61,829 bases of DNA from Streptomyces sp. LUP30 (GTDB lineage: Bacteria; Actinomycetota; Actinomycetes; Streptomycetales; Streptomycetaceae), in assembly GCF_001746365.1 (NCBI RefSeq), contig NZ_MJAJ01000016.1, forward strand, positions 1 to 61,829, written 5' to 3'. Positions 8,730 to 16,769 of this stretch are shown piece by piece. Below the pieces are notes generated by a model. That model did no database searches and had not been told where the DNA came from. It was given only the letters and a program-made list of their open reading frames with translations. The position numbers and the translations under genes were made by a program. Position 1 is the first letter of the stretch. Each line of letters begins with the position of its first letter.

Positions 8730-9338
8730 CTACGGCATAAGGGTCGCGACGAGGGTCTCCTGAAGCCCGCCCAGCCACAGATACGCCATCACCATCGGCT
8801 TACGCGGGTCCTCGTCCGGCAACCGGTAGAGAAGATCGGTGTCGTCCTCGTCGGTGATCTCCAACCGGGAGCCGATCGCGAGCCGCAGGTCGTTCAGCGC
8901 CCGCAGCCAGGCCTGTGACTCCTGCGGCGACAGTTTCAGCACCGCCCCGCCCGCGTCGGCCGCCTCCGCGGCCAGCGCGTCCAGCGAGCGGACCACCGTG
9001 AGGGCGTTGTCGCGCTTGCCGGCCCGCAGGTCGTTCTCGGTGTAGCGGCGGAACTCGGCGGAGTGCGCCTTCTGCTCGTCCGCGCCCTTGGCGCCCGAAG
9101 CGCCCTCCGGGGCGGTGTAGGCGTCCGGGAAGAGCCTTCTGAGCACCGGGTCGGAGGGCGGCTCGCTCGGTCCCTCGGCGAAGAGCTCGGCGAGCGGATC
9201 GTCGGAGGCGTCCTCGGCGGGGCCGGGGCCGATCAGCTCCAGGAGCTGCACGGCCAGCGACCGGATGATGGAGATCTCGACGTCGTCGAGCGCGACGGCC
9301 GCGCCGCCGCCGGGGAGCGGTTCGAAGTGTCCAGGCAT
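8730..9338 (-). CDS. DUF2017 family protein
   Basis: 202 residues starting MPGHFEPLPGG; the longer open frame upstream overlaps the end of clpS and has no better start. The protein shows the DUF2017 pattern: a short N-terminal strand region, VEISIIRSLAVQLLELI, a variable acidic linker, FRRYTENDLRAGKRDNALTVVRSLD, and the C-terminal LPDEDPRKPMVMAYLWLGGLQETLVATL. It is soluble and its function is unknown. It directly follows clpS with 11 bases between them, an actinobacterial arrangement that suggests co-transcription and a link to ClpS/Clp protease function. Confidence 0.85.
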   Translation of the reverse strand: MPGHFEPLPGGGAAVALDDVEISIIRSLAVQLLELIGPGPAEDASDDPLAELFAEGPSEPPSDPVLRRLFPDAYTAPEGASGAKGADEQKAHSAEFRRYTENDLRAGKRDNALTVVRSLDALAAEAADAGGAVLKLSPQESQAWLRALNDLRLAIGSRLEITDEDDTDLLYRLPDEDPRKPMVMAYLWLGGLQETLVATLMP

Positions 9339-9349
9339 AGGAGGGCAGG

Positions 9350-9667
9350 CTACTTCCGGTCCTGCTGGAGGGTGGCCCACAGGCCGTAGCCGTGCATGGC
9401 CTGCACGTCGCGTTCCATCTCCTCGCGGGAGCCGCTGGAGACGACCGCCCGGCCCTTGTGGTGGACGTCCATCATGAGCTTGGTGGCCTTGTCCTTGGAG
9501 TACCCGAAGTACGTCTGGAAGACGTACGTCACGTAGCTCATGAGGTTGACCGGATCGTTGTGGACGATCGTGACCCAGGGGACGTCCGGCTCGGGTACGG
9601 CGAAGACCTCCTCCGCCGACTCGGTGCGTTCGATCTCAAGGGGAGCGGGTGACGTCACACCGTCCAT
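9350..9667 (-). CDS. clpS: ATP-dependent Clp protease adaptor ClpS
   Basis: 105 residues from the ATG giving MDGVTSPAP; starts at 9682 (ATG) or 9660 (GTG) are also possible. The ClpS core is clear: PWVTIVHNDPVNLMSYVTYVFQ (N-degron pocket with HNDP), then FGYSKDKATKLMMDVHHKGRAVVSSG and EEMERDVQAMHGYGLWATLQQD. ClpS delivers substrates with destabilising N-terminal residues to the ClpA/ClpC unfoldase. The gene heads a two-gene unit with DUF2017 and is divergent from nicotinate phosphoribosyltransferase across about 130 bases. Confidence 0.95.
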   Translation of the reverse strand: MDGVTSPAPLEIERTESAEEVFAVPEPDVPWVTIVHNDPVNLMSYVTYVFQTYFGYSKDKATKLMMDVHHKGRAVVSSGSREEMERDVQAMHGYGLWATLQQDRK

Positions 9668-9795
9668 GCTGCCACGCGCCATGGAAATCGTCACACCGAC
9701 GAAAAGGGAGTAGCATCCCTTGCCATGCTGCACGCACCGGGGGACGGCCCCCGGACCCCTGGCCGCGCCCGGGGTAACGGAGAGTCACGGACAGG

Positions 9796-11151
9796 GTGAG
9801 GCAAGTGGACGTAGCGGACCTTGGGCTGCCGGTGGAAGTTCCGTCGACGGCGCTCTTCACGGACCAGTACGAGCTGACGATGCTGCAGGCCGCGTTGAAG
9901 GCGGGCACCGCCGAACGGCGCAGCGTGTTCGAGGTCTTCACCCGGCGGCTCCCGGACGGCCGGCGCTACGGCGTCGTCGCGGGCACCGGGCGGGTCCTGG
10001 ACGCGGTGGAGAACTTCCGCTTCGACGCGAACGTCCTGCGCTTCCTGCGCGAGCGCGACATCGTCGACGAGGAGACCCTGGCCTGGCTCGCCCGGTACCG
10101 CTTCTCGGGTGACATCTGGGGCTACCCCGAGGGCGAGGTCTACTTCCCCGGCTCGCCGATCCTGCGCGTCGAGGGCTCCTTCGCCGAGTGCGTCCTGCTG
10201 GAGACCGTGATCCTCTCCATCCTCAACCACGACTCCGCCATCGCCGCCGCCGCATCCCGGATGTCCTCCGCCGCGGGCGAGCGCCCCCTGATCGAGATGG
10301 GCGCCCGCCGCACCCACGAACTCGCCGCGGTCGCCGCCGCCCGCGCCGCCTACGTCGGAGGCTTCACCACCACCTCCGACCTGGCCGCCGGCTTCCGCTA
10401 CGGCATCCCCACCGTGGGCACCAGCGCCCACGCCTTCACCCTCCTGCACGACAATGAGCGGGACGCCTTCCGCGCCCAGGTCGAATCCCTCGGCCGGGGC
10501 ACCACCCTCCTGGTGGACACCTACGACGTCACCGAGGCCGTCCGGCTCGCCGTGGAGGTCGCCGGCCCCGAGCTCGGCGCCGTCCGCATCGACTCCGGCG
10601 ACCTCCTCCTCGTCGCCCACCGGGTCCGCCAGCAGCTCGACGAGCTCGGCGCGACCGACACCCGCATCATCGTCACCTCCGACCTCGACGAATACGCCAT
10701 CGCCTCCCTGGCCGCCGCCCCCGTGGACGCCTACGGCGTCGGCACCCAGCTGGTCACCGGCTCCGGACACCCGACGGCCTCCATGGTCTACAAACTGGTC
10801 GCCCGCGCCGAGTCCGACGACCCCGAGGCGCCCCTCGTGCCGGTGGCGAAGAAGTCCACCGGCGGCAAGACCTCCGTCGGCGGCCGCAAGTGGGCGGCAC
10901 GCCGGCTGGACGCGTACGGCGCCGCCGAGGCCGAGGTCGTCGGCACCGGCGCGGTGCCCGCCGGACTGACCGACGGGCTGCTGCTCGTCGAGCTCGTCAA
11001 GGGCGGCGCCGTCGTCGCCCGCGAGGCCCTGGACGTCGCCCGCGACCGGCACGCCGCCGCCCGCGCCGGCCTGCCCCTGTCGGCGACCCAGCTCTCACGG
11101 GGCGAACCCGTCATTCCCACGGAGTATGTCCACGACGGGTCGGGTAGCTAG
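9796..11151 (+). CDS. pncB: Nicotinate phosphoribosyltransferase
   Basis: About 451 residues; GTG codons at 9796 and 9805 are both possible starts, with GGAGAG further upstream and GAGG just before the second. Family motifs are visible: ALFTDQYELTMLQA at the N-terminus, GARRTHELAAV with the histidine that is phosphorylated in this family, TVGTSAHAF, RIDSGDLLLVAHRVR and YGVGTQLVTG. It converts nicotinate and PRPP to nicotinate mononucleotide (Preiss-Handler NAD salvage). The nicotinamidase gene follows 125 bases downstream on the same strand, so the two catalyse consecutive steps from nicotinamide. Confidence 0.95.
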   Translation: MRQVDVADLGLPVEVPSTALFTDQYELTMLQAALKAGTAERRSVFEVFTRRLPDGRRYGVVAGTGRVLDAVENFRFDANVLRFLRERDIVDEETLAWLARYRFSGDIWGYPEGEVYFPGSPILRVEGSFAECVLLETVILSILNHDSAIAAAASRMSSAAGERPLIEMGARRTHELAAVAAARAAYVGGFTTTSDLAAGFRYGIPTVGTSAHAFTLLHDNERDAFRAQVESLGRGTTLLVDTYDVTEAVRLAVEVAGPELGAVRIDSGDLLLVAHRVRQQLDELGATDTRIIVTSDLDEYAIASLAAAPVDAYGVGTQLVTGSGHPTASMVYKLVARAESDDPEAPLVPVAKKSTGGKTSVGGRKWAARRLDAYGAAEAEVVGTGAVPAGLTDGLLLVELVKGGAVVAREALDVARDRHAAARAGLPLSATQLSRGEPVIPTEYVHDGSGS

Positions 11152-11276
11152 GGCGTATGCCCGGCGACCGCCGGGCGCCGCCCCCTCCCGCCCGACCGGC
11201 AAAGTCTCTAGGCTCGATTACTTCACCTCCCCCGCGACCGACAGAGCCGGGGGACCGCCATCGAAGGACACCGCCC

Positions 11277-11861
11277 ATGCGCCGCGCCTTGATCGTCGTT
11301 GACGTGCAGAACGACTTCTGCGAGGGAGGCAGCCTCGCGGTGACCGGCGGCGCCGACGTGGCCGCCGCGATCACCGAACTGATCGGGCAGGCCCCCGCCG
11401 GATACCGGCACGTCGTCGCCACCCGCGACCACCACATCGCGCCCGGCGGCCACTTCGCCGACAACCCCGACTACGTCCACTCCTGGCCCGCGCACTGCGT
11501 CGCCGGCACGGAAGGCGTCGGCTTCCACCCCAACTTCGCCCCGGCCGTCGCCTCCGGCGCCGTCGACGCCGTCTTCAGCAAGGGCGACTACGCGGCCGCC
11601 TACAGCGGCTTCGAGGGCGCCGACGAGAACGGCGTCACGCTCGGCGACTGGCTGCGGTCCCGCCAGATCGACGAGGTGGACGTCGTCGGCATCGCCACCG
11701 ACCACTGCGTACGCGCCACCGCCCTGGACGCGGCCCGCGAAGGCTTCCGCACCCAGGTCCTGCTGGACCTCACCGCGGGCGTCGCCGAGGGCACCACCGT
11801 CCGGGCCCTGGAGGACATGCGCGCGGCGGGCATCGAACTGACGGGAAAACCAGTCGTCTGA
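11277..11861 (+). CDS. pncA: Nicotinamidase
   Basis: 194 residues. The catalytic triad of the isochorismatase-like fold is visible: Asp9 (VVDVQNDF), Lys102 (FSKGDY) and Cys144 (TDHCVRAT). Metal ligands are expected at Asp51, His53 and His59 (RDHHIAPGGHF). The enzyme hydrolyses nicotinamide to nicotinate, the substrate of the preceding gene product. Length and motif spacing match PncA rather than general cysteine hydrolases. It is cytoplasmic and probably co-transcribed with the phosphoribosyltransferase gene. Confidence 0.95.
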   Translation: MRRALIVVDVQNDFCEGGSLAVTGGADVAAAITELIGQAPAGYRHVVATRDHHIAPGGHFADNPDYVHSWPAHCVAGTEGVGFHPNFAPAVASGAVDAVFSKGDYAAAYSGFEGADENGVTLGDWLRSRQIDEVDVVGIATDHCVRATALDAAREGFRTQVLLDLTAGVAEGTTVRALEDMRAAGIELTGKPVV

Positions 11862-11922
11862 CCCACCCCCCGACCGGTTACCGTCTCCGGAAGCGCACCC
11901 ACAACTCGCCCCCACGGAGACG

Positions 11923-12951
11923 GTGTTGATCCCGAGCTCGCCCGCACGACGCCCCACGCTCGACGACGTCGCCCGGCGGTCGGGAGTCTCCAAGTCCACC
12001 GTCTCGCGGGTGATCAACGGGGAGGCCCGGGTCCGGGCGGAGGTCGTCGACCGGGTCCGCCGTGTCGTCTCCGAGCTGGGATACGTCCCCAACCAGGCCG
12101 CCCGGCAACTGGTCACCCACCGCACCGGCGCCGTCGCCGTGGTCGCCGCCCAGCCCGAGAACCGGCCCTTCCTCGACCCCTTCTTCGACCTCCTGCTGCG
12201 CGGCATCCGCCGCGAACTCGCCCTCCACGGCGCCCAGGCCGTCCTGCTCTTCGTGGACGAGCCCGACGACTACCCGCGCGTGGCCGACTACCTCGGCGGC
12301 GGCCATGTCGACGGCGCGATCCTGTTCTCCCTGCGCCCGGGCGACCGGCTGCACGAGATGACCGGCCGCCTCGGCCTGCCCGCCGTCTTCGGCGGCCGCC
12401 CCCTCCTGCGCGACGGCGACACCGTCCGCGGCCACGCCTACGTCGACGGCGACAACCGAGGCGGAGCCCGCCAGGCCGTCCGGCACCTCGTCTCCCTCGG
12501 ACGCCGCCGGATCGCGACCGTCACCGGGCCCCACGACCAGGAGAACTCCGCGGCCGACCGGCTCGCCGGCTACCGGGACGTCCTGCCCGACGCCCCGGCC
12601 GACCTCGTCGAGCGGGCCGACTACACCCGGGAGGGCGGAGCCGGCGCCATGACCGCGCTGCTGGCCCGCCGCCCCGACCTGGACGCCGTCTTCGTCGCCT
12701 CCGACCTGATGGCGTCCGGCGCGCTGCGGGTCCTGCGCGAGCACGGCCGCAGTGTGCCGGACGACGTCGCCGTCGTCGGCTTCGACGATCTCGTCTCCAT
12801 CGCCGGGACGACCGACCCGCCCCTGACCACCGTCCACCAGGACGTCCCCGAGATGGGCCGGCTGATGGCGCGTCTGCTCATGCGGCAGAGCGCCGCGCAG
12901 CCGCCCACGGCGATCGTCCCGACCCGCCTGGTGCGCCGTGCGTCGGCCTAG
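11923..12951 (+). CDS. LacI family transcriptional regulator
   Basis: About 342 residues. GTG at 11923 or TTG at 11926 follows GGAG; the TTG has the better spacing. The N-terminal helix-turn-helix with hinge is unmistakable (PTLDDVARRSGVSKSTVSRVINGEARVR, then VVSELGYVPNQAARQL). The periplasmic-binding-protein-like ligand domain follows (PFFDLLLRGIRREL, DAVFVASDLMASGALRVLREHG, VGFDDL near the end). Such proteins usually repress sugar use genes, but no transporter or glycosidase lies beside it, so its target is unclear. It is transcribed in the same direction as pncA, about 60 bases behind it. Confidence 0.93.
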   Translation: MLIPSSPARRPTLDDVARRSGVSKSTVSRVINGEARVRAEVVDRVRRVVSELGYVPNQAARQLVTHRTGAVAVVAAQPENRPFLDPFFDLLLRGIRRELALHGAQAVLLFVDEPDDYPRVADYLGGGHVDGAILFSLRPGDRLHEMTGRLGLPAVFGGRPLLRDGDTVRGHAYVDGDNRGGARQAVRHLVSLGRRRIATVTGPHDQENSAADRLAGYRDVLPDAPADLVERADYTREGGAGAMTALLARRPDLDAVFVASDLMASGALRVLREHGRSVPDDVAVVGFDDLVSIAGTTDPPLTTVHQDVPEMGRLMARLLMRQSAAQPPTAIVPTRLVRRASA

Positions 12952-13060
12952 GCCCGCGAGCCCCGACCACCGCACGCGGGCCGGCATCCGGGCCGAGCCG
13001 GCCGGGCCGGGCCGCGCCGGGCCGCGACCGGTCGGCAGCCGGGGGCATCTCACTCACCGA

Positions 13061-13095
13061 CCGGAATACGTCCATCATGTGGGATCACATTCCGG
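13061..13095. promoter_or_regulatory. Nested inverted repeats before the cysteine leader
   Basis: An outer inverted repeat CCGGAAT...ATTCCGG (13061-13067 and 13089-13095) encloses an inner ATGTG-GGAT-CACAT (13077-13090). They lie just upstream of the proposed -10 box TACGAT (13115-13120) of the leader peptide transcript. This is where an operator for a sulfur regulator would sit, but no regulator is known from this window. Confidence 0.4.
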
Positions 13096-13126
13096 AAGAC
13101 GGACCGGGAATCGATACGATGAGCCC

Positions 13127-13222
13127 ATGGTTCTGAACGACGTGAGCACGAAGACGCCGGGCGCACTGCTCGTGGCGCGGCTGCACGTCGACCTGTGCAG
13201 GCTCGCCAGCGCCATCTGTTGA
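13127..13222 (+). CDS. Cysteine-containing leader peptide (putative attenuator)
   Basis: 31 residues from ATG, ending LHVDLCRLASAIC with a cysteine right before the stop. The H-V-D-L-x-R-[LV]-A-S core is that of the actinobacterial putative leader peptides found before sulfur assimilation genes. The related polycysteine leaders of mycobacteria attenuate cysteine genes. A TACGAT -10-like box ends seven bases before the ATG, so transcription would begin at or next to the start codon and the mRNA would be leaderless. It sits 90 bases before the cysO-cysM pair. The spacer between them can form alternative hairpins, for example GTGAG/CTCAC at 13247-13251 and 13261-13265. Stalling at Cys codons when cysteine is scarce would permit downstream expression. 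Confidence 0.75.
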   Translation: MVLNDVSTKTPGALLVARLHVDLCRLASAIC

Positions 13223-13312
13223 CGCAGGCCCTGCCGCCGCACGGCCGTGAGCCGCGGCGCCTCACACGCACGTATCCGCGCTGCCCACACCATCCGACAG
13301 GAGCCCACAGCC

Positions 13313-13591
13313 ATGGCCATCGAGGTCCGCATCCCGACCATCCTCCGCCAGTACACCGAAGGTCAGAAGGCGGTGGAGGGCAGCGGTGAGACCCTCGCCG
13401 ACCTGTTCACCGACCTCGAGACCCGGCATGCGGGCATCCACGCCCGCATCGTGGACGACGGCAAGCTGCGCCGCTTCGTGAACGTGTACCTCAACGACGA
13501 GGACGTCCGCTTCGTCGACGGCATCGACACCAAGCTGACCGACGGCGACACCGTGACGATCCTGCCGGCCGTGGCCGGCGGCATGGCCTGA
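13313..13591 (+). CDS. cysO: MoaD/ThiS-family sulfur carrier protein (CysO-like)
   Basis: 92 residues from MAIEVRIPTILRQY, a ubiquitin-like beta-grasp protein (FVNVYLNDEDVRF, then DGDTVTILPAVAGG). A carrier of this type is thiocarboxylated on its terminal glycine and gives sulfur to O-phosphoserine on CysM. Here two extra residues, Met-Ala, follow the Gly-Gly. Simple CysO proteins end at Gly-Gly, so these residues must be removed before activation, plausibly by the M67 peptidase. The stop codon is 16 bases before the cysM start, so the two are co-transcribed behind the leader peptide. GAGCCC before the ATG is a modest ribosome-binding site. Confidence 0.9.
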   Translation: MAIEVRIPTILRQYTEGQKAVEGSGETLADLFTDLETRHAGIHARIVDDGKLRRFVNVYLNDEDVRFVDGIDTKLTDGDTVTILPAVAGGMA

Positions 13592-13607
13592 TCGGCCGCC
13601 GACCCCG

Positions 13608-14558
13608 ATGCGCTACGACTCCCCGCTGGCCGCGGTGGGCAACACCCCTCTGGTGCGCCTGCCGCGGCTCTCGCCGTCCTCCGACGTCCGCATCTGGGCG
13701 AAGCTGGAGGACCGCAATCCCACCGGCTCGATCAAGGACCGGCCCGCCCTGCACATGGTCGAGCAGGCGGAGAAGGACGGCCGCCTCACCCCCGGCTGCA
13801 CCATCCTGGAGCCGACGAGCGGCAACACCGGCATCTCCCTCGCCATGGCGGCGAAGCTCAAGGGCTACCGCATGGTCTGCGTGATGCCGGAGAACACCTC
13901 CCAGGAACGCCGGGACCTGCTCGCCATGTGGGGCGCCGAGATCATCCCCTCCCCGGCCGCGGGCGGCTCCAACACCGCCGTGCGCGTCGCCAAGGAACTC
14001 GCCGCCGAGCATCCCGACTGGGTGATGCTCTACCAGTACGGCAACCCCGACAACGCCGGCGCCCACTACGCCGGCACCGGCCCGGAGATCCTCGCCGATC
14101 TGCCGTCGATCACCCACTTCGTCGCCGGCCTCGGCACCACCGGCACCCTGATGGGCGTCGGCCGCTACCTGCGCGAGCACAAGCCCGACGTCAAGATCGT
14201 CGCCGCCGAGCCGCGCTACGACGACCTGGTCTACGGCCTGCGCAACCTCGACGAGGGCTTCGTGCCCGAGCTGTACGACGCCTCCGTCCTCACCACCCGC
14301 TTCTCGGTCGGCTCGGCGGACGCCGTCACCCGCACCCGCGAACTCCTCCAGCAGGAGGGCATCTTCGCGGGCGTCTCCACGGGCGCGGCCCTGCACGCCG
14401 CGATCGGCGTCGGCAACAAGGCCGTCAAGGCGGGGGAGAGCGCCGACATCGTGTTCGTCGTGGCGGACGGCGGCTGGAAGTACCTGTCGACCGGCGTCTA
14501 CACCGCGACCACGACCGAGGAGGCCATCGAAACCCTGCAGGGCCAGCTCTGGGCCTAG
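13608..14558 (+). CDS. cysM: PLP-dependent cysteine synthase, CysM (CysO-type)
   Basis: 316 residues. The PLP lysine is Lys43 in NPTGSIKDRPA; the substrate loop TSGNTG is at 70-75 and a phosphate-binding GTTGTLMG follows. The C-terminal half, including FVPELYDASVL and DGGWKYLSTGVY, matches the actinobacterial CysM type that uses O-phosphoserine and the thiocarboxylated carrier instead of free sulfide. It forms the CysO-cysteine adduct that the M67 peptidase then cleaves. There is no strong ribosome-binding site before the ATG, so translation is probably coupled to the carrier gene. Confidence 0.93.
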   Translation: MRYDSPLAAVGNTPLVRLPRLSPSSDVRIWAKLEDRNPTGSIKDRPALHMVEQAEKDGRLTPGCTILEPTSGNTGISLAMAAKLKGYRMVCVMPENTSQERRDLLAMWGAEIIPSPAAGGSNTAVRVAKELAAEHPDWVMLYQYGNPDNAGAHYAGTGPEILADLPSITHFVAGLGTTGTLMGVGRYLREHKPDVKIVAAEPRYDDLVYGLRNLDEGFVPELYDASVLTTRFSVGSADAVTRTRELLQQEGIFAGVSTGAALHAAIGVGNKAVKAGESADIVFVVADGGWKYLSTGVYTATTTEEAIETLQGQLWA

Positions 14559-15129
14559 GCGAGCAGGGGCGCGGGACCGACAGCGCGCGGGGGCCGACCA
14601 GCCCGGGCGACTCGATCCCCCGAGCAGGCCCCGCACCCCGCCCTCCACCGGGAAAAACCTGCACCCCGCCCTCCGGCGGGCTGGGCCCGCTTCGGCCGGG
14701 TCTCCCGGGCCGGCTCGGTCACGGCCGGTCGGTCGTCGGCTGGGCCCGCCCGTCGGCCGGTGGTCGTCCGCCGTGCCGGCCTCGTCTCGGTCGGGTCTTC
14801 GCAGGGCTGGGCCCGCTTCGGCCGGGCCCTCGCCGGGCCGGCTCCGTCACGGTGAGTCGTGCGCCGGGCTGGGCCCGTCCAGCCCGGCCCTCCGTCCGCC
14901 CCGCCTTGGTGAGTCGTACGCCGGGCCGGGCCTCGCCTCGGCCGGGCCGGTTCCGTCTCGGCCGGGCCGGGTCTGTCTCGGCTTGGTCTCAGGCGGGTCG
15001 GCCCCGCCTCAGCCGATCACTCCGTCGGCCCCGCCTCGGCCGATCACTCCGCCGGCCCCGCCTCGGTCGGTCGTCGTCGGCCCCGCCTCGGTCGGTCGTC
15101 CGTCGGGACGGGGTCCGTCTCGGCGCGTC
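14559..15129. repeat. Repeat-rich non-coding spacer after cysM
   Basis: No convincing gene is present. The stretch is built of imperfect GC-rich repeats: blocks like CTGGGCCCGCTTCGGCCGG recur from about 14680 onward, blocks with GTGAGTCGT occur near 14852 and 14908, and the right part is a tandem array. The array has units at 14997-15023, 15024-15050, 15051-15075 and 15076-15101, each beginning G(T/C)CGGCCCCGCCTCGG or nearly so. It looks like an expanded low-complexity region at the end of the cysM transcript. Confidence 0.65.
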
Positions 15130-15636
15130 TCAGGTGGCCAGGTGCCGGACCTGGTCCCACAGGGCGCGGTCCACCATGCCCACCCGGCGCCGGAAGTCGC
15201 TCAGGCGCACCTGGCGCAGCTCGTCCGTCTCCAGATAGCTCGGCCGGCCGCGCGCGTCGCCGACGGCGCCCGGCGGGAGGGGGATCACCCCGGGCCGCTC
15301 GTCGTGGTACTTGCTGGTGATCTTCACGACCGTCACCCGGTCACCGCGCACCACCAGCACCAGACACGGCCGGTCCTTCGCGCCGGGCCCGTCCTCGAAC
15401 GGCACGTCCGCCCACCAGATCTCCGCGGGCCGGGGCCGCCCGGGCGCGCCACGACCGCGAGCCGGCCGCCCCGTCGGACGATCCGTCGAACGGCCTGTCG
15501 GGCGGCCCGTGCGCCGACCGGGCGGCCTGGTCCCGGGGCGCCGCGGTCGCCGCCCCCGTCCCCAGCCGTCCACGAGCGCCGCGACCAGCGCGAGCAGTAC
15601 CACGGCCGCGAGCGCGAGCCACCAGGACGTGTGCAT
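15130..15636 (-). CDS. Membrane-anchored PemK/MazF-like protein
   Basis: 168 residues. The N-terminus is one membrane helix (MHTSWWLALAAVVLLALVAAL), followed by a basic Arg/Pro/Gly linker of about 45 residues. A PemK/MazF-type domain comes next: AEIWWADVPFEDGPGAKDRPCLVLVVRGDRVTVVKITSK, where the K-x-R-P-x-L-V element and the strand pair fit the toxin fold. The C-terminal YLETDELRQVRLSDFRRRVGMVDRALWDQVRHL also fits. No antitoxin gene is adjacent. A membrane-tethered form of an endoribonuclease-type fold is unusual, although proteins like this are widespread in Streptomyces. It may no longer be a toxin. Confidence 0.75.
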   Translation of the reverse strand: MHTSWWLALAAVVLLALVAALVDGWGRGRRPRRPGTRPPGRRTGRPTGRSTDRPTGRPARGRGAPGRPRPAEIWWADVPFEDGPGAKDRPCLVLVVRGDRVTVVKITSKYHDERPGVIPLPPGAVGDARGRPSYLETDELRQVRLSDFRRRVGMVDRALWDQVRHLAT

Positions 15637-15897
15637 ACGACGACGTTACCGGGCGCGCGCTTGCCGCTGCGCGCCCTCTCCACACCTCACGAGCCCCGGG
15701 TCCAGCCGAACCGGTGACACCACAGGTGAGTTCGCCCACAACAGCCCCTGGTGGAGGAGCGACCCGAGGTTTTGCGCCTTACGCTCGACGGACCGCACGA
15801 CCCCTGTCGCCCCATTTGACGATCATTCGTTCCACGGTCCGCCCCACGGATCCCTTCCGGTACATCTCGGTCACCCGCCAGCGGAGGATTCTGCTTT

Positions 15898-16650
15898 ATG
15901 AAGCTCACCGTCGTCGGCTGCTCGGGGTCGTTTCCGTCCGCGGAATCGGCCTGCTCGAGCTACCTCGTCGAGGCCGACGGCTTCCGGCTGCTTCTCGACA
16001 TGGGCAACGGCGCCCTGGGCGAGCTGCAGCGCCACTGCGGTCTGTACGACCTCGACGCGATCTTCCTGAGCCATCTGCACGCCGACCACTGCATCGACAT
16101 GTGCGCGTACTTCGTCGCGCGCTACTACCGGCACGACGGCGGGCGCTGCGACCCGATCCCGGTCTACGGTCCCGAGGGCACGGAGCACCGCCTCACCACG
16201 GCCTACGCCGACACGCCCTCCGCCTCCTCGATGAGCGAGGTCTTCGACTTCCACACGGTCAAGCCGTCCACCTTCGACATCGGCCCCTTCACCGTGCACA
16301 CCGAACGCGTGGCCCACCCGGTGGAGGCCTACGGCATCCGCGTCGAACACGGCGGCCGGTCGCTGACCTACTCCGGAGACACAGGCGTGAGCCCCGCCCT
16401 GGAGGAACTCGCCCGCGACAGCGACCTGTTCCTGTGCGAGGCAGCCTTCACCCACGGCAAGGAGAACATCCCCGACCTGCACCTCAACGGCCGCGAGGCC
16501 GGCGAGGCGGCGAGCCGGGCGGGCGCACGCAAGCTCGTGCTGACCCACATCCCCCCGTGGACGGACCCCGAGGTCAACCTGACGGACGCCCGGACGGCCT
16601 TCGCCGGCCCGGTGGAACTGGCCAGACCCAGGGTCACGTACGAGATCTAG
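15898..16650 (+). CDS. MBL-fold metal-dependent hydrolase
   Basis: 250 residues, with GGAGG 11 bases before the ATG. Metallo-beta-lactamase fold: MKLTVVGCSGSFPS start, HLHADH from His59 (HxHxDH binding two metals), VAHPVEAYG with a further histidine, SGDTG with the bridging Asp, and LTHIPPW near the end. It most resembles the small RNase Z/YhfI-like phosphodiesterase-type branch rather than beta-lactamases. The substrate is unknown. In this gene order it stands upstream of rph and rdgB, so a role in RNA or nucleotide turnover is possible but inferred only. Confidence 0.88.
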   Translation: MKLTVVGCSGSFPSAESACSSYLVEADGFRLLLDMGNGALGELQRHCGLYDLDAIFLSHLHADHCIDMCAYFVARYYRHDGGRCDPIPVYGPEGTEHRLTTAYADTPSASSMSEVFDFHTVKPSTFDIGPFTVHTERVAHPVEAYGIRVEHGGRSLTYSGDTGVSPALEELARDSDLFLCEAAFTHGKENIPDLHLNGREAGEAASRAGARKLVLTHIPPWTDPEVNLTDARTAFAGPVELARPRVTYEI

Positions 16651-16706
16651 CCGCATCCCGCGCACCCGATCCACAGGCCGTACGAGGTTCAGGCGCACGG
16701 CACGCG

Positions 16707-16742
16707 AAAGGCCCCCGGAATTCGCCGACTCCGGGGGCCTTT
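16707..16742. terminator. Bidirectional hairpin terminator
   Basis: Perfect 13-base inverted repeat, AAAGGCCCCCGGA with its complement, and a ten-base loop. The right arm ends in TTT and the left arm begins with AAA, so it can serve both the MBL gene and the convergent PTS gene. Confidence 0.85.
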
Positions 16743-16769
16743 CACGTGGGTGGGCGCGAACGCCTGCGC

